Part shown: piece by piece, positions 35,126 to 43,358 of the stretch
Layout of the letters: each line of letters starts with the position of its first letter
Numbering within the stretch: the stretch's first letter is position 1
Made by a program: the position numbers and the translations under genes
Notes under the pieces: generated by a model
What the model was told of the DNA's origin: nothing
Database searches by the model: none
The model's input: only the letters and a program-made list of their open reading frames with translations
Assembly: GCA_039591075.1 (NCBI GenBank)
Contig: JBDHEI010000002.1
Coordinates: 62,001-126,000 of the forward strand
Direction: 5' to 3'
Source of the DNA: JAOTVV01 sp039591075
GTDB lineage: Bacteria > Gemmatimonadota > Gemmatimonadetes > Gemmatimonadales > GWC2-71-9
DNA length: 64,000 nucleotides

Positions 35126-38100
35126 ATGACGCGCCCACTCTATTTCCGCCTATTTGGACCGCCTGCGCTCATACATCGTCGGCGCGGCGAGCTCCGGTTT
35201 CGCACCAGGAAGCAGCTCGCGCTGCTGGCCTATCTCGTGCTCGAGGGGCGCGATCGCGCCGTGCCACGCGACCAGTTGGTCGACCTCCTGTGGCCAACGG
35301 TTTCGCTGGAGCGGGGCCGACACTCCCTGTCCCAGGGTCTCACAGCCATGCGGGAGCAGCTGGGGGCGAACGTGGTGAGCCGCGGCGGGCGCACGGTCAG
35401 CCTCCTGGGTGAGCTCGCCAGCGAGTTGGAGGTCCTCGCCGCCAATGGCGAGATCCTCCAGCCGATCGACCTCGACCGCCCGCTGCTTGGCCTTGAGGAC
35501 GCCGGTGGAGCCGGGTTCGGGCATTGGGTGGATCGGGCTCGCGTGCGCCTCCGACGCGAGGCGCGCGCCACGCTGGCCGGCGAGCTGTCGGCGGCCCGCG
35601 CGCGGGGTGATGTGAACCGCGTGTATGAGCGGGCGGCACAGCTGTACCGTGTGGATCCAACGAGCGACGCGGCGGTGCGCGCCTTGAGCGAGCGCATGTT
35701 GCTGGAGGGGGATACGGTGGGCACGGTGCAGCTGCTGCGTTCGCACGTGGCTCGGTTGAGCGAGGCCGGAGTCGCCTCGGATGCCGGCTTGCACCGCTTC
35801 CTCACACTCGTCGAGCGCGGGTTGGTTCGGGTGCAGCGCATCGACCGCACGGCACCCAAGGCCTCGCAACTGCGTCAGCCGGAGGTTTTCCTCGGGCGCG
35901 AGGGCGAGATGAGCCGGCTGGAGTCGCTCTGGGGACGCGCGCTGGGAGGGAGCCTCACCACGTGTCTCATCGCGGGCCCAGCCGGGATCGGCAAGAGCTC
36001 ACTCCTGAAGCGGTTCTCGACGTCGATGGCGTCCCGGTCGGCTGCCGTGTGGGAGGTGGCCTGCCAGGAAATCGGACGCAACATCCCATTCGCCTTCGTG
36101 TCGGAGTTGTTTCATGCGTTGGGTCGGGATCCTGTCGTCGGAGGCACCGATCCCCGCTGGCTTGCCGAAGCAAGCCGCGTGACGCCAGGGCTCCAGTCTG
36201 CCTATCCGGGGATTCCGGAGCCACCGCCCGCTCCGGCGGAGGCCATTCGGCTACGGCTCGCGGAGGCACTGCTCAGGATGATCGAGGTGGTGGCCGACGG
36301 TGGACCGATCCTGCTTGCGATCGACGATCTTGCCTATCTCGATCCTGCGAGTCGGGACATTCTGCACCTCCTCTTTCGGCGACTGGCCCCGATGCCGGCC
36401 CTCGTCGTGGCGTCGGCGCGGACCGTCGAGGAGCATCGTATCACGGCCGCTGAGGATGGATGCGACACGGGTTTCCACTGGGACGAGGTGCTCGACCTGA
36501 ACCCGCTGCCCGCCGGTCCCTCCCGAGCGGTGGTGCAGGGCCTGGCGAATGCCACCACCCCACGGGCGGTGTTCCCTGATGATGTCATCCGGGTGGTGGT
36601 GGAGTTGGCCCAGGGGAACCCGTATCTGATCGAGATGTTGGTCTCGGATTGGCGGCGTGATCCAGCGTTGTCGTTGGTCGCGGCGCATGCGGGAGGCGAT
36701 GGCTCGTCGGCCATGTGGCGCCCACCCGAAACGATGCGCAAGGCCTTCGATCGCCAGTACCGCGGTGTTTCGCCCGATGCCGAGCGCTTGCTCAACCTGC
36801 TCGCCGTCGCCGGCCGAACGATGCCGGCGGCGGAGATCGGGACGTTGCTCGACCTCTCGACCTCCGAGGCCGACGGGGCAGCACTGGAGTTGCTCGATCG
36901 GGGCATTGTCCGGATGGAGGACGGGGGGCTCCAGTTCAAGAATCAGCTGCACCGGTCCTTTGTCTACTATGCGATGTCGGAGGGTTGGAGGAAGTTCCTT
37001 CACGGCAGGACTGGAACCCGCTTGATCACGGGGTGCGACACATCTCAGTTCAGACGAGCTCTTGAAGCATCCCACCACTTCGCACAAGCATCAATGCACT
37101 CAAGTGCCTACGCTGCGCTGGACCTAGCCGCGAGCAGCGCTATCGATGGCGGAGGCGCCAGAGAGGCGGAGAGAGCGACAATACGCCTGCTCAAGACCGA
37201 GACAGCGAGAGACACTGAGTCGAGACTGTGGCTGCTGCTGGGACGGGCGCACGAAGCGCAAGGACGCTATCACGATGGCCTGATAGACATTGAGAAGCTC
37301 GACGAGATCAGCCTGGATCGGTCGGATCGAGCCGAGCTATCGCTCGTACGCGCAAAGTGCGTCCATCGAGCTAGGCTTGGGGATGACGACGCAATTAGAT
37401 CGGCGGTCGAAGGCGCGGTCACCGTGTGTCGTGAGATTGGCACGGACTCGAACAAGCTCGCTGCGATTCAGCTGGCCGTTGAGTACGCGTCGGAATCGGG
37501 CGATACGGAACGGCTAGCGGCCCTAGTGAAGATCGCCACTTGTATCGGCAACGACTCCGACGACGATCGTGTTCAAGCCATGGCCAACATGACAACCGCA
37601 TACTGCGCACTCGTATCCGGCACCCCGAAACTCGCATGTGAGGTCTTCGCGAAGTCCATAGGCCACATGCGGAGTGCGGGATATGAACTCGAGCATAGAC
37701 GGGCACTGAACGGGCTTGGCATCAGCCAGCAGGCTGCCGGGCTCTTTCACAAGGCGGTGAAGTCCTTCGGCCTTGCAGCAAGGCTAGCAGAGAAGATTGG
37801 AGACCTCGATGGTGCGGCAAACTCGTGGTCGAACCTAGGTGCGGTGAGCGATGATCTTGGGGACTTCGGGACCTCTGGAAAGGCATATGAGCGTTCCGTC
37901 GAAGTCCTCTCAACAGTCGCAAGCAACCGACGGCTAGCGGAAGTCGCGATCAATATTGCTGGTCTCGCAATGACGGTGGGTGAACCGGTGCTAGCAGGGA
38001 GGGTGCTGGAACAAGCATCTGATGCAGCCATGGATGCAACTCAGTGGCGCCTCGAAGTCGACGTCCTGTGTGCGCAGGCTGACTGTGCGCTTGCCTCTGA

Positions 38101-38566
38101 CAATCCGGAGCAAGCATGGGCTCTCTACGAGCGTGCAGAGTGGGTCCGGCAGCGGCGTTTGTACCTTCTCGCTGACATGGGACGATACGAAAGGTTGCGC
38201 CGGCACCACATTTGGGCAACGAGGGGTTATGAAGCAATGCGTCGCCTGAACCACAGCGCTCCGCTCTCGCAGACCTGCACCCAGATATCAGACTACCTTG
38301 AGGCCCGCGTGTTCGAGGAATGGGTTGAGCAAAGGGAGATTGGCTCCAACGGGGCTGTCACACCAGCGTGCGAGGAGCTGGCGCGACGGGGATTGGAGGG
38401 AGTGTTCACAAAACTCAACCAACTGGGGATCAACGTCGCTGCATCAGGGACGAAGGCGTCGAGGGATGGTCACGCCGCGGTTGAATCAGGAGACACGAAC
38501 CACACCGAGGCCGTTTCCGCATGCTTGCGTCTCGTGGAGAGACTTGCCTTACTTCGAACGAATTGA
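35126..38566 (+). CDS. BTAD-AAA-TPR transcriptional regulator (SARP/AfsR-like), compositionally mosaic
   Basis: 1146 residues from ATG 35126 (AGGTGA upstream; a GTG at 35099 is also in frame). Order: OmpR-type winged helix (about 5-95, FRTRKQLALLAYLVLEGRD and RHSLSQGLTAMREQLG), BTAD helices (about 120-235), an AAA/STAND ATPase with P-loop AGPAGIGKSS near 283 and Walker B LLAIDDLAYLD near 395, then about 500 residues of TPR-like helices (AAGLFHKAVKSFGLAARLAEKIGD). It should bind DNA in an ATP-gated manner, with the TPR part sensing a protein, peptide or small ligand. Composition changes near residue 610: before it codons are G/C-ending, after it AGA, ATA and A/T-ending codons are common. Confidence 0.85.
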   Translation: MTRPLYFRLFGPPALIHRRRGELRFRTRKQLALLAYLVLEGRDRAVPRDQLVDLLWPTVSLERGRHSLSQGLTAMREQLGANVVSRGGRTVSLLGELASELEVLAANGEILQPIDLDRPLLGLEDAGGAGFGHWVDRARVRLRREARATLAGELSAARARGDVNRVYERAAQLYRVDPTSDAAVRALSERMLLEGDTVGTVQLLRSHVARLSEAGVASDAGLHRFLTLVERGLVRVQRIDRTAPKASQLRQPEVFLGREGEMSRLESLWGRALGGSLTTCLIAGPAGIGKSSLLKRFSTSMASRSAAVWEVACQEIGRNIPFAFVSELFHALGRDPVVGGTDPRWLAEASRVTPGLQSAYPGIPEPPPAPAEAIRLRLAEALLRMIEVVADGGPILLAIDDLAYLDPASRDILHLLFRRLAPMPALVVASARTVEEHRITAAEDGCDTGFHWDEVLDLNPLPAGPSRAVVQGLANATTPRAVFPDDVIRVVVELAQGNPYLIEMLVSDWRRDPALSLVAAHAGGDGSSAMWRPPETMRKAFDRQYRGVSPDAERLLNLLAVAGRTMPAAEIGTLLDLSTSEADGAALELLDRGIVRMEDGGLQFKNQLHRSFVYYAMSEGWRKFLHGRTGTRLITGCDTSQFRRALEASHHFAQASMHSSAYAALDLAASSAIDGGGAREAERATIRLLKTETARDTESRLWLLLGRAHEAQGRYHDGLIDIEKLDEISLDRSDRAELSLVRAKCVHRARLGDDDAIRSAVEGAVTVCREIGTDSNKLAAIQLAVEYASESGDTERLAALVKIATCIGNDSDDDRVQAMANMTTAYCALVSGTPKLACEVFAKSIGHMRSAGYELEHRRALNGLGISQQAAGLFHKAVKSFGLAARLAEKIGDLDGAANSWSNLGAVSDDLGDFGTSGKAYERSVEVLSTVASNRRLAEVAINIAGLAMTVGEPVLAGRVLEQASDAAMDATQWRLEVDVLCAQADCALASDNPEQAWALYERAEWVRQRRLYLLADMGRYERLRRHHIWATRGYEAMRRLNHSAPLSQTCTQISDYLEARVFEEWVEQREIGSNGAVTPACEELARRGLEGVFTKLNQLGINVAASGTKASRDGHAAVESGDTNHTEAVSACLRLVERLALLRTN

Positions 38567-38598
38567 TGGAATTTCAGCCTACCGTCACTTTGCGATTA

Positions 38599-38623
38599 CC
38601 CCTTCAGGATCTCCTTGAAGGGG
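38599..38623. terminator. Stem-loop between convergent regulator and HD-GYP genes
   Basis: CCCCTTCA (38599-38606) pairs with TGAAGGGG (38616-38623) around a 9-nt loop that can extend the helix (GGA/TCC). It lies 32 nt past the plus-strand stop and 43 nt past the minus-strand stop, so it could end transcripts from both sides. T-runs are lacking. Confidence 0.5.
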
Positions 38624-38666
38624 CGACCGCCCCAAGACGAGACTCGACAGAAAGGACTCGTTGCCC

Positions 38667-40019
38667 TCATGGTGCGACCAGAGAAATCCGCCCGTCGTCG
38701 TGGTCGGTCTGATCTGGATGCCGAGACTGCCACTCCTCCACGAGCCGCCGGATCGCAGTACTTCCCTTGAAAGCTTCAACAATCCTCGCATCGAATTGCA
38801 GGCCGGACCAGGTTTCGAGTTCTTGCACAACTGCATCGTAGGTTCGGGCTCGGCGGTAAGGACGGTCAGTCATCATCGCGTCAACAGTGTCCGCAACCAT
38901 GATGATTCGCGCACCAATTGGGATCTCCTCGGCAACCAAACCGTCTGGGTAGCCTCCACCGTCGTAATTCTCGTGGTGAGCACGTACGCAGCGCTCGACA
39001 TAGCCGCGCAACGCGCTGATGGTGCGGACGAGTTCAGCGCTCTTGACAGGATGACTGCGTATCAGCTCGCGTTCGCTTGCACTCAAGGCCGTTTCTTTCC
39101 TGAGTATTGCCGCGAATTCCTCATGGATTTTCCCCACGTCGTGCAGCAGTGCTGCTGTCTCAATGTGTTCAATGTCCTTAGCAGGGAGTCCGATCGAACG
39201 AGCGATGGCCTTAGCGTACTTGGCGACGCGAACCGAGTGCCCGGAGGTGTACGGATCGCGCGCTTCAATCGACTTGACCATCAGCTCAAGCAGCTCTCGG
39301 TTCGTCTGCTCAAGTTGGAGATTGACACGTAGTGCGTGCCGCACGAAAAACAGGGGAACTGCGATGAGCAGGAGACCGAGCAACTGCAACTCAATCCAAA
39401 CGAAGGCAAGGAGCGGAGCCAGAGAGCTGGAGAGAACATCCTGGGCTAGTCCTCTGCCCACCATCTGACCCCATGTCTCGCTTAATGAGGCCTTGGTGCT
39501 GAGGGCAACAGCTGTCGCAGTGGCTCCATTGCTGACCAAGAAGTAGAGAACGGCTGCGCCGACAAACGCGCCAACGAACTCGGGTATTGGCGGGTGAAAC
39601 TCTGCTATGGAAGACGCGCCGCCAGCTGCGAGGAAGAACAGTCCTGCAGTTCCAACAGCAACGATTTCCTTCGTCGTGTTGTGGACGATCTTGATCAGAG
39701 GCTTCCTGCGTACGACGGTTTCAGAAAAAAGCTCGGTCCCGCCAGCGATGAGCATCGCCCACGCAGGACCAACGGTCAGAATTGCCGCAAGGTAGGGAAT
39801 GAAGGAGACCGCGCTCGTTGACGTGCCGACGCGAATCTGAAGCGAAAAGAACTCAGAGAGGAGCGCTAAGCCAACCAGCGCTGCAATCGTATTCCAGAAG
39901 AAGGTGCCCTGTGTCGGGATATCGAACTCGACCCGACCAAGCAAGGCAAGTAAGGCGGCCGCGGCAACAGCCAACGCGCAAACGTGTGCAACAAGCGCTT
40001 TTGGGAGATCGCGTGACAT
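38667..40019 (-). CDS. Polytopic membrane HD-GYP domain protein (putative c-di-GMP phosphodiesterase)
   Basis: 450 residues from ATG 40019; no clear Shine-Dalgarno sequence. A TTG at 40094 is in frame but its sequence overlaps the small peptide gene. Residues 8-230 hold about six to seven hydrophobic segments with a conserved-looking KPLIKIVHNTTKEIV loop. An HD-GYP domain follows (about 250-420): HDVGK (His293, Asp294, Lys297), His323, HHE (348-350), DGGGYP (353-358), MVADTVDAMMTDRPYR. Metal ligands are intact, so cleavage of c-di-GMP is expected. The membrane part probably senses a signal. The gene is relatively A+T-rich (sampled blocks 58-60% G+C) compared with its neighbours at 40.4-43 kb. 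Confidence 0.85.
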   Translation of the reverse strand: MSRDLPKALVAHVCALAVAAAALLALLGRVEFDIPTQGTFFWNTIAALVGLALLSEFFSLQIRVGTSTSAVSFIPYLAAILTVGPAWAMLIAGGTELFSETVVRRKPLIKIVHNTTKEIVAVGTAGLFFLAAGGASSIAEFHPPIPEFVGAFVGAAVLYFLVSNGATATAVALSTKASLSETWGQMVGRGLAQDVLSSSLAPLLAFVWIELQLLGLLLIAVPLFFVRHALRVNLQLEQTNRELLELMVKSIEARDPYTSGHSVRVAKYAKAIARSIGLPAKDIEHIETAALLHDVGKIHEEFAAILRKETALSASERELIRSHPVKSAELVRTISALRGYVERCVRAHHENYDGGGYPDGLVAEEIPIGARIIMVADTVDAMMTDRPYRRARTYDAVVQELETWSGLQFDARIVEAFKGSTAIRRLVEEWQSRHPDQTDHDDGRISLVAP

Positions 40020-40053
40020 CAAAAGCGAGGGGGAACCCCCAAGAGAGGACTGG

Positions 40054-40131
40054 CTACCAGCTGATATTTCCGCCTGCGAGGAAGAACCTCGCAAGAGCGC
40101 TGAAGAATGCGGCTAGCCAGCCTAGTGCCAT
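40054..40131 (-). CDS. Candidate 25-residue hydrophobic peptide gene upstream of HD-GYP
   Basis: Reading minus from ATG 40131 to TAG 40056-40054 gives 25 residues: start MALGWLAAFFSALARFF, end LAGGNISW. It is preceded by AAAGGGGGTGAGG with 4 nt to the ATG, one of the strongest ribosome binding sites in the window. The peptide is hydrophobic with one Arg and a Gly-Gly-Asn-Ile-Ser-Trp tail. The stop is 34 nt before the HD-GYP start. It could be a secreted signal peptide, a small membrane subunit of the HD-GYP sensor, or a translated leader that controls it. A 7-bp stem (40075-40081/40087-40093) lies inside the frame. No homologue is known to me. Confidence 0.5.
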   Translation of the reverse strand: MALGWLAAFFSALARFFLAGGNISW

Positions 40132-40383
40132 AGAGCCTCACCCCCTTTCGGCAGCCGACTACAGACTGCGTGGGTCCGTGGCATACCCCGCTACGGTACG
40201 CCCGAGGCTCCGCTCATTCCCGCTGACCGATCCGCTCCGCTAGATCAGCGCTGGTACCATCCCTTCCCAGGGGCCCCCTGCCTGCTCCTTTCGCTCAGTG
40301 CGACGGCACGCTCCCAATACGATGGCACGCCGCCCGCGTCTTGTCCAGCAGATCGGGCCGGCGAGGGACCGCCGGCACGCCAT
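40132..40383 (-). other. Structured leader/spacer between unknown gene and small peptide gene
   Basis: About 250 nt without a longer ORF. It contains a hairpin after the upstream gene (40357-40376), the palindromic CAGGGGCCCCCTG at about 40268-40280, a CTGATC/GATCGG-type paired region near 40205-40250, and the ribosome binding site of the small peptide at its end. No consensus sigma70 promoter was convincing. A cis-regulatory RNA is possible; I could not match it to a known riboswitch. Confidence 0.4.
40357..40376 (-). terminator. Stem-loop after the 245-residue protein gene
   Basis: GCCGGCG (40357-40363) pairs with CGCCGGC (40370-40376) across a 6-nt loop, 8 nt past the stop codon. No T-run; may be a partial terminator separating the GGDEF pair from the peptide/HD-GYP pair. 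Confidence 0.45.
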
Positions 40384-41121
40384 TTACGAACCCGTCCGAA
40401 ACTGCGCCCAGCGATTGGTGGCATCCAGCACCGCCAACACCGCCGCCCGCTCCGGACTCTCTCGTACAGGCGCCGTCCCCATCACGAGGTGGGGATCCCG
40501 GCCCTCGATCGCCTGCACACCGGCGACGGCCAGACGCGACTCGAAGGCGTCGACTACCTTCACGCCTTCCAGCTCGAACGCCGCCCCCGATACCAGCTGC
40601 CCCAACACATCCAAGGCCGCCCGCGCCGCCCCCTGCATCCGCCCCCGGACCGTGTCCGCAACGTCCGCCTCGGCCGACGACTCCGCGCCGGCAACCAGAA
40701 ACGTGACCCTAACCTGGACACGATGCTCCCCGGAGGTGGTGATCTCGAGGTTCCGGAAGACCACGTCGCGGCGCAGCGCCTCGGCCCGGACCGCGGTACG
40801 CTCGAGCGTCTCGATCGGCCGCACCTCCGCCGTCTGCGCCACGCTGACCTTGCGATGATCGATCTTCAGCCCCAACTGCGCCAGGAGCGCACTCTCGACA
40901 TTCCGCACCATCTGCTTCGGTGAGGACCCGGCACTGGTCAGCACGTGCACGGCCGTGACCTCGCCGATCGGGGACACCTCGATCCGCGCCGACAAAACCC
41001 CCTGGAGACTCGTCAAGAGGTTCTCCGCCCGCCGTACTCCCCACGGATCCGGCGCCGCGCGCCCAGACTCGTCGTCGATCGGTCGCTCCTCCGCCGTCAC
41101 ACCCGAATCACTCGGATTCAC
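40384..41121 (-). CDS. Conserved-looking protein of unknown function next to hydrogenase-like GGDEF gene
   Basis: 245 residues, soluble. An N-terminal charged stretch is followed by VLSARIEVSPIGEVTAVHVL and VESALLAQLGLKIDHRKVSVAQ, then a second module with TFLVAGAESSAEADVADTVRGRM, and a final VMGTAPVRESPERAAVLAVLDATNRW. The alternating strand-helix layout suggests two small alpha/beta domains. I do not recognise the family. It starts 42 nt after the stop of the hydrogenase-like/GGDEF gene and is probably co-transcribed with it. Confidence 0.7.
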   Translation of the reverse strand: MNPSDSGVTAEERPIDDESGRAAPDPWGVRRAENLLTSLQGVLSARIEVSPIGEVTAVHVLTSAGSSPKQMVRNVESALLAQLGLKIDHRKVSVAQTAEVRPIETLERTAVRAEALRRDVVFRNLEITTSGEHRVQVRVTFLVAGAESSAEADVADTVRGRMQGAARAALDVLGQLVSGAAFELEGVKVVDAFESRLAVAGVQAIEGRDPHLVMGTAPVRESPERAAVLAVLDATNRWAQFRTGS

Positions 41122-41163
41122 TGGGTCTCCGCTCTCTGGTCCCGTTCCCCACGCCGCGAGCGC

Positions 41164-42891
41164 TCACCGCTGCAGCGAAAAGATCTGTGTCGGGTCTTCC
41201 CCGTCTGCCTCAGCGAAGATGACCCGATTGCCGCCCTCGGCTTTGGCCCGGTACAGGGCCCGATCCGCCGTCTCCAGCGGGTCGTCCGGCCAGCGCGTCA
41301 CTGGATCGTAACTTACCGCCCCGATCGATGCTGTGACGGCGCGCTCATCCAGGCCCACGGAGCGGCTCACCCGCTCCACCGAGGCCCGCACCAACTCGCC
41401 CACATGCAGGACCCCCTCCCGACCCGTCCCCCCAAGGACCACCACAAACTCGTCACCCCCATAGCGCGCCGCAACGTCCGTGGCCCGGACCACCCGCCGC
41501 AATTCCCGGCCGACCGCCGCCAGCAGCCGATTGCCCGCTGAGTGCCCCGCCCGATCGTTCAGATCCTTGAATCCGTCGAGATCCAGGAACAGCACCCCGC
41601 AGGGCTCCTGCGACCGATGGCTTCGCGCAATTTCCTGCGCGAGCCGATCCCGGAGCACGCGGTACGTGGATAGCCCCGTCAGCTCATCCACCGCTGCCTC
41701 GCGTCGCGCGTCCGTGGCCCGGCGCTCCTGATAGGGCGGGCACTGGCGATACGTGGCCCGACCCCGCAGAAACGCCCGGGCGAAGCGTTCGCACGCCGGA
41801 TACCCGCACGCGCCACAGTCCCAATGCGCCCCCGTGGGCGCGAGCCCGATCTGCTCGATCACCGAGGCAATCTCGCCCGCCCCCAACTCCCGGCCGTCCC
41901 GCACCCCCTCGAATCGCGTGCCGACGACGACCGACACCGTCGGATCGACGACGGGAACCGGGCTCCGGGGCGGCTCGTGCGCCTGGGCAATGCGCCGGCG
42001 GCGATACAGTTCCTCTCTCGGCCCGAGCAACGGGTGGTCCAAACACCCCTCGCACGGCAAGAGATCGACGAAGCCAAGATCGACCTTGTCGACCAGCACC
42101 GCCCGGGCGATCACCTCCAGCGCGCCGATCCCGCGGACCTTCCGAAACCGCAGACTCGTTTGCGGCTCGAGATCCAACACCGGGAGCGGCAACCCGCCGG
42201 GCGTGCTCAGATACCGCTGGCGCACACCCGGAATGCGGCTGAAGTATGGCGCCTGGCTCCCGATCGACACCCCGCGTCGCCGGAGCAGCTCCTCGAGCTC
42301 TTGAAAGGTCAACACCGCGTCCACGCTCCCACTTCCCTCGGCAACACACACGCCCACGTAGACGATCGGCAGCGCGCGTCCATGGATCGCGCGCAGGTAA
42401 TCGGTCTCAGCCTCGAGCGGCGTCTTGACCGGTGCGAGATACGGCACCAGCCCGGGGTAGTCGTGACGGATCTTCTCTACCACCACTGTGCAGGTCGACC
42501 GAATCATCGTGCGCGACCGGGGGACCGACATCAGCCGCCGATATTCCTCCGCGACCAACTCGTCCCCGATGACACCCCGTTGCACCATCGGGAAGCCCGC
42601 CTCATGACACGCATTGACGACCTGTTCCGGTGCATACGGATGGAAGTGCACGTCCGCTTCCACGCTCAGCACCATCGCCGCTTCCCCGCGCTCGGCAAGC
42701 GCGAGTGCCTCGAGCAGGTCGCCCACCGCATCGATCGCATCGTGAGGGCACGCCGGCACGCACGCGCCCGCCCGAATGCACGACTCATCAACGATACGGA
42801 CGACCTCACCCTCGACGGCGATGGCCTGTGAGGGGCACACCCGCACGCAGGCGAGGCAGCCGACGCAGCTCTCGTTTACTCGAAACCGCAC
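41164..42891 (-). CDS. [FeFe]-hydrogenase-like iron-sulfur protein fused to GGDEF diguanylate cyclase
   Basis: 575 residues from GTG 42891; this start is preferred because a promoter places the transcript start near 42938, and an earlier GTG (42927) would have almost no leader. Order: ferredoxin domain with one full site (C9, C12, C15, C19) and a second site with three Cys only (C38, C44, C48; Ala41 replaces the expected Cys). Next comes a region like the large subunit of [FeFe]-hydrogenase in which the H-cluster loops are reduced to single cysteines (RSTCTV, GVCVAEG, LLPCEGC). Then a CGACGYPAC...C four-Cys module, and last a GGDEF domain with intact RYGGDEF and an inhibitory RATD site five residues earlier. 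Likely a redox- or gas-sensing c-di-GMP synthase. Confidence 0.85.
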   Translation of the reverse strand: MRFRVNESCVGCLACVRVCPSQAIAVEGEVVRIVDESCIRAGACVPACPHDAIDAVGDLLEALALAERGEAAMVLSVEADVHFHPYAPEQVVNACHEAGFPMVQRGVIGDELVAEEYRRLMSVPRSRTMIRSTCTVVVEKIRHDYPGLVPYLAPVKTPLEAETDYLRAIHGRALPIVYVGVCVAEGSGSVDAVLTFQELEELLRRRGVSIGSQAPYFSRIPGVRQRYLSTPGGLPLPVLDLEPQTSLRFRKVRGIGALEVIARAVLVDKVDLGFVDLLPCEGCLDHPLLGPREELYRRRRIAQAHEPPRSPVPVVDPTVSVVVGTRFEGVRDGRELGAGEIASVIEQIGLAPTGAHWDCGACGYPACERFARAFLRGRATYRQCPPYQERRATDARREAAVDELTGLSTYRVLRDRLAQEIARSHRSQEPCGVLFLDLDGFKDLNDRAGHSAGNRLLAAVGRELRRVVRATDVAARYGGDEFVVVLGGTGREGVLHVGELVRASVERVSRSVGLDERAVTASIGAVSYDPVTRWPDDPLETADRALYRAKAEGGNRVIFAEADGEDPTQIFSLQR

Positions 42892-42944
42892 GGCGGCGTT
42901 ACCCCGCGAGCCCCGCCCCGAAAACACCCGGGGTTTGGAGGGAT

Positions 42945-42973
42945 ACTATGATCCCCAAATGCCCTTCTGTCAA
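42945..42973 (-). promoter_or_regulatory. sigma70-type promoter of the hydrogenase-like GGDEF gene
   Basis: Minus strand: perfect -35 TTGACA (42968-42973), 17-nt spacer, -10 CATAGT (42945-42950). Predicted start near 42938, about 45 nt before GTG 42891. Confidence 0.55.
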
Positions 42974-43358
42974 TATGTTGGACCATGCCGACTACTCCAA
43001 TGTCTCAGGTCGGCGAAGCCGCGATTGAGCGTCCAGATCTGACGACTCCGCTGACCCGTGGCACCACCCGCGGTGCAACCTGCAGCGCCATCATAAGCCG
43101 ACCGTTTTAGTCCCATAAACTCCGGGCCAGCTACACATTGGGCCAAACGCACAGCACCGTCGGACATGACGTTGCGAGCCCGCAACAAGCGGGGGGATGG
43201 CGGCACGAGCATGCGTGCGATGCCGGCCACTGGCCCTCGCCAAGCCCTGTGGAAGCGAGCCAACGCCCCGCCAGATGCCTCCTTACGGAGGGCAAGAACC
43301 GTGCTCCGAAGCGTCTCCAGACGTGTCAAAGCGGGGCGGCACGGCTACCCCATCGGCA
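42974..43358. other. Intergenic stretch without a supported gene
   Basis: 385 nt between the GGDEF promoter and the end of the sigma54 activator gene. A 119-residue open frame on the minus strand (42970-43329) has low-complexity, Arg/Gly/Ala-rich content, no ribosome binding site and runs through the promoter, so I do not call it. No tRNA, repeat or insertion-sequence end was recognised. It may be decayed coding sequence. Confidence 0.5.

Noticed and set aside
40054..40131. AgrD-like cyclic autoinducer precursor
   Set aside because: No internal Cys/Ser thiolactone residue with an acidic tail and no AgrB-like protease nearby; left as an unclassified hydrophobic peptide.
42970..43329. 119-residue open frame on the minus strand downstream of the sigma54 activator
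   Set aside because: No ribosome binding site, low-complexity composition, overlaps the promoter of the GGDEF gene, and no recognisable domain.
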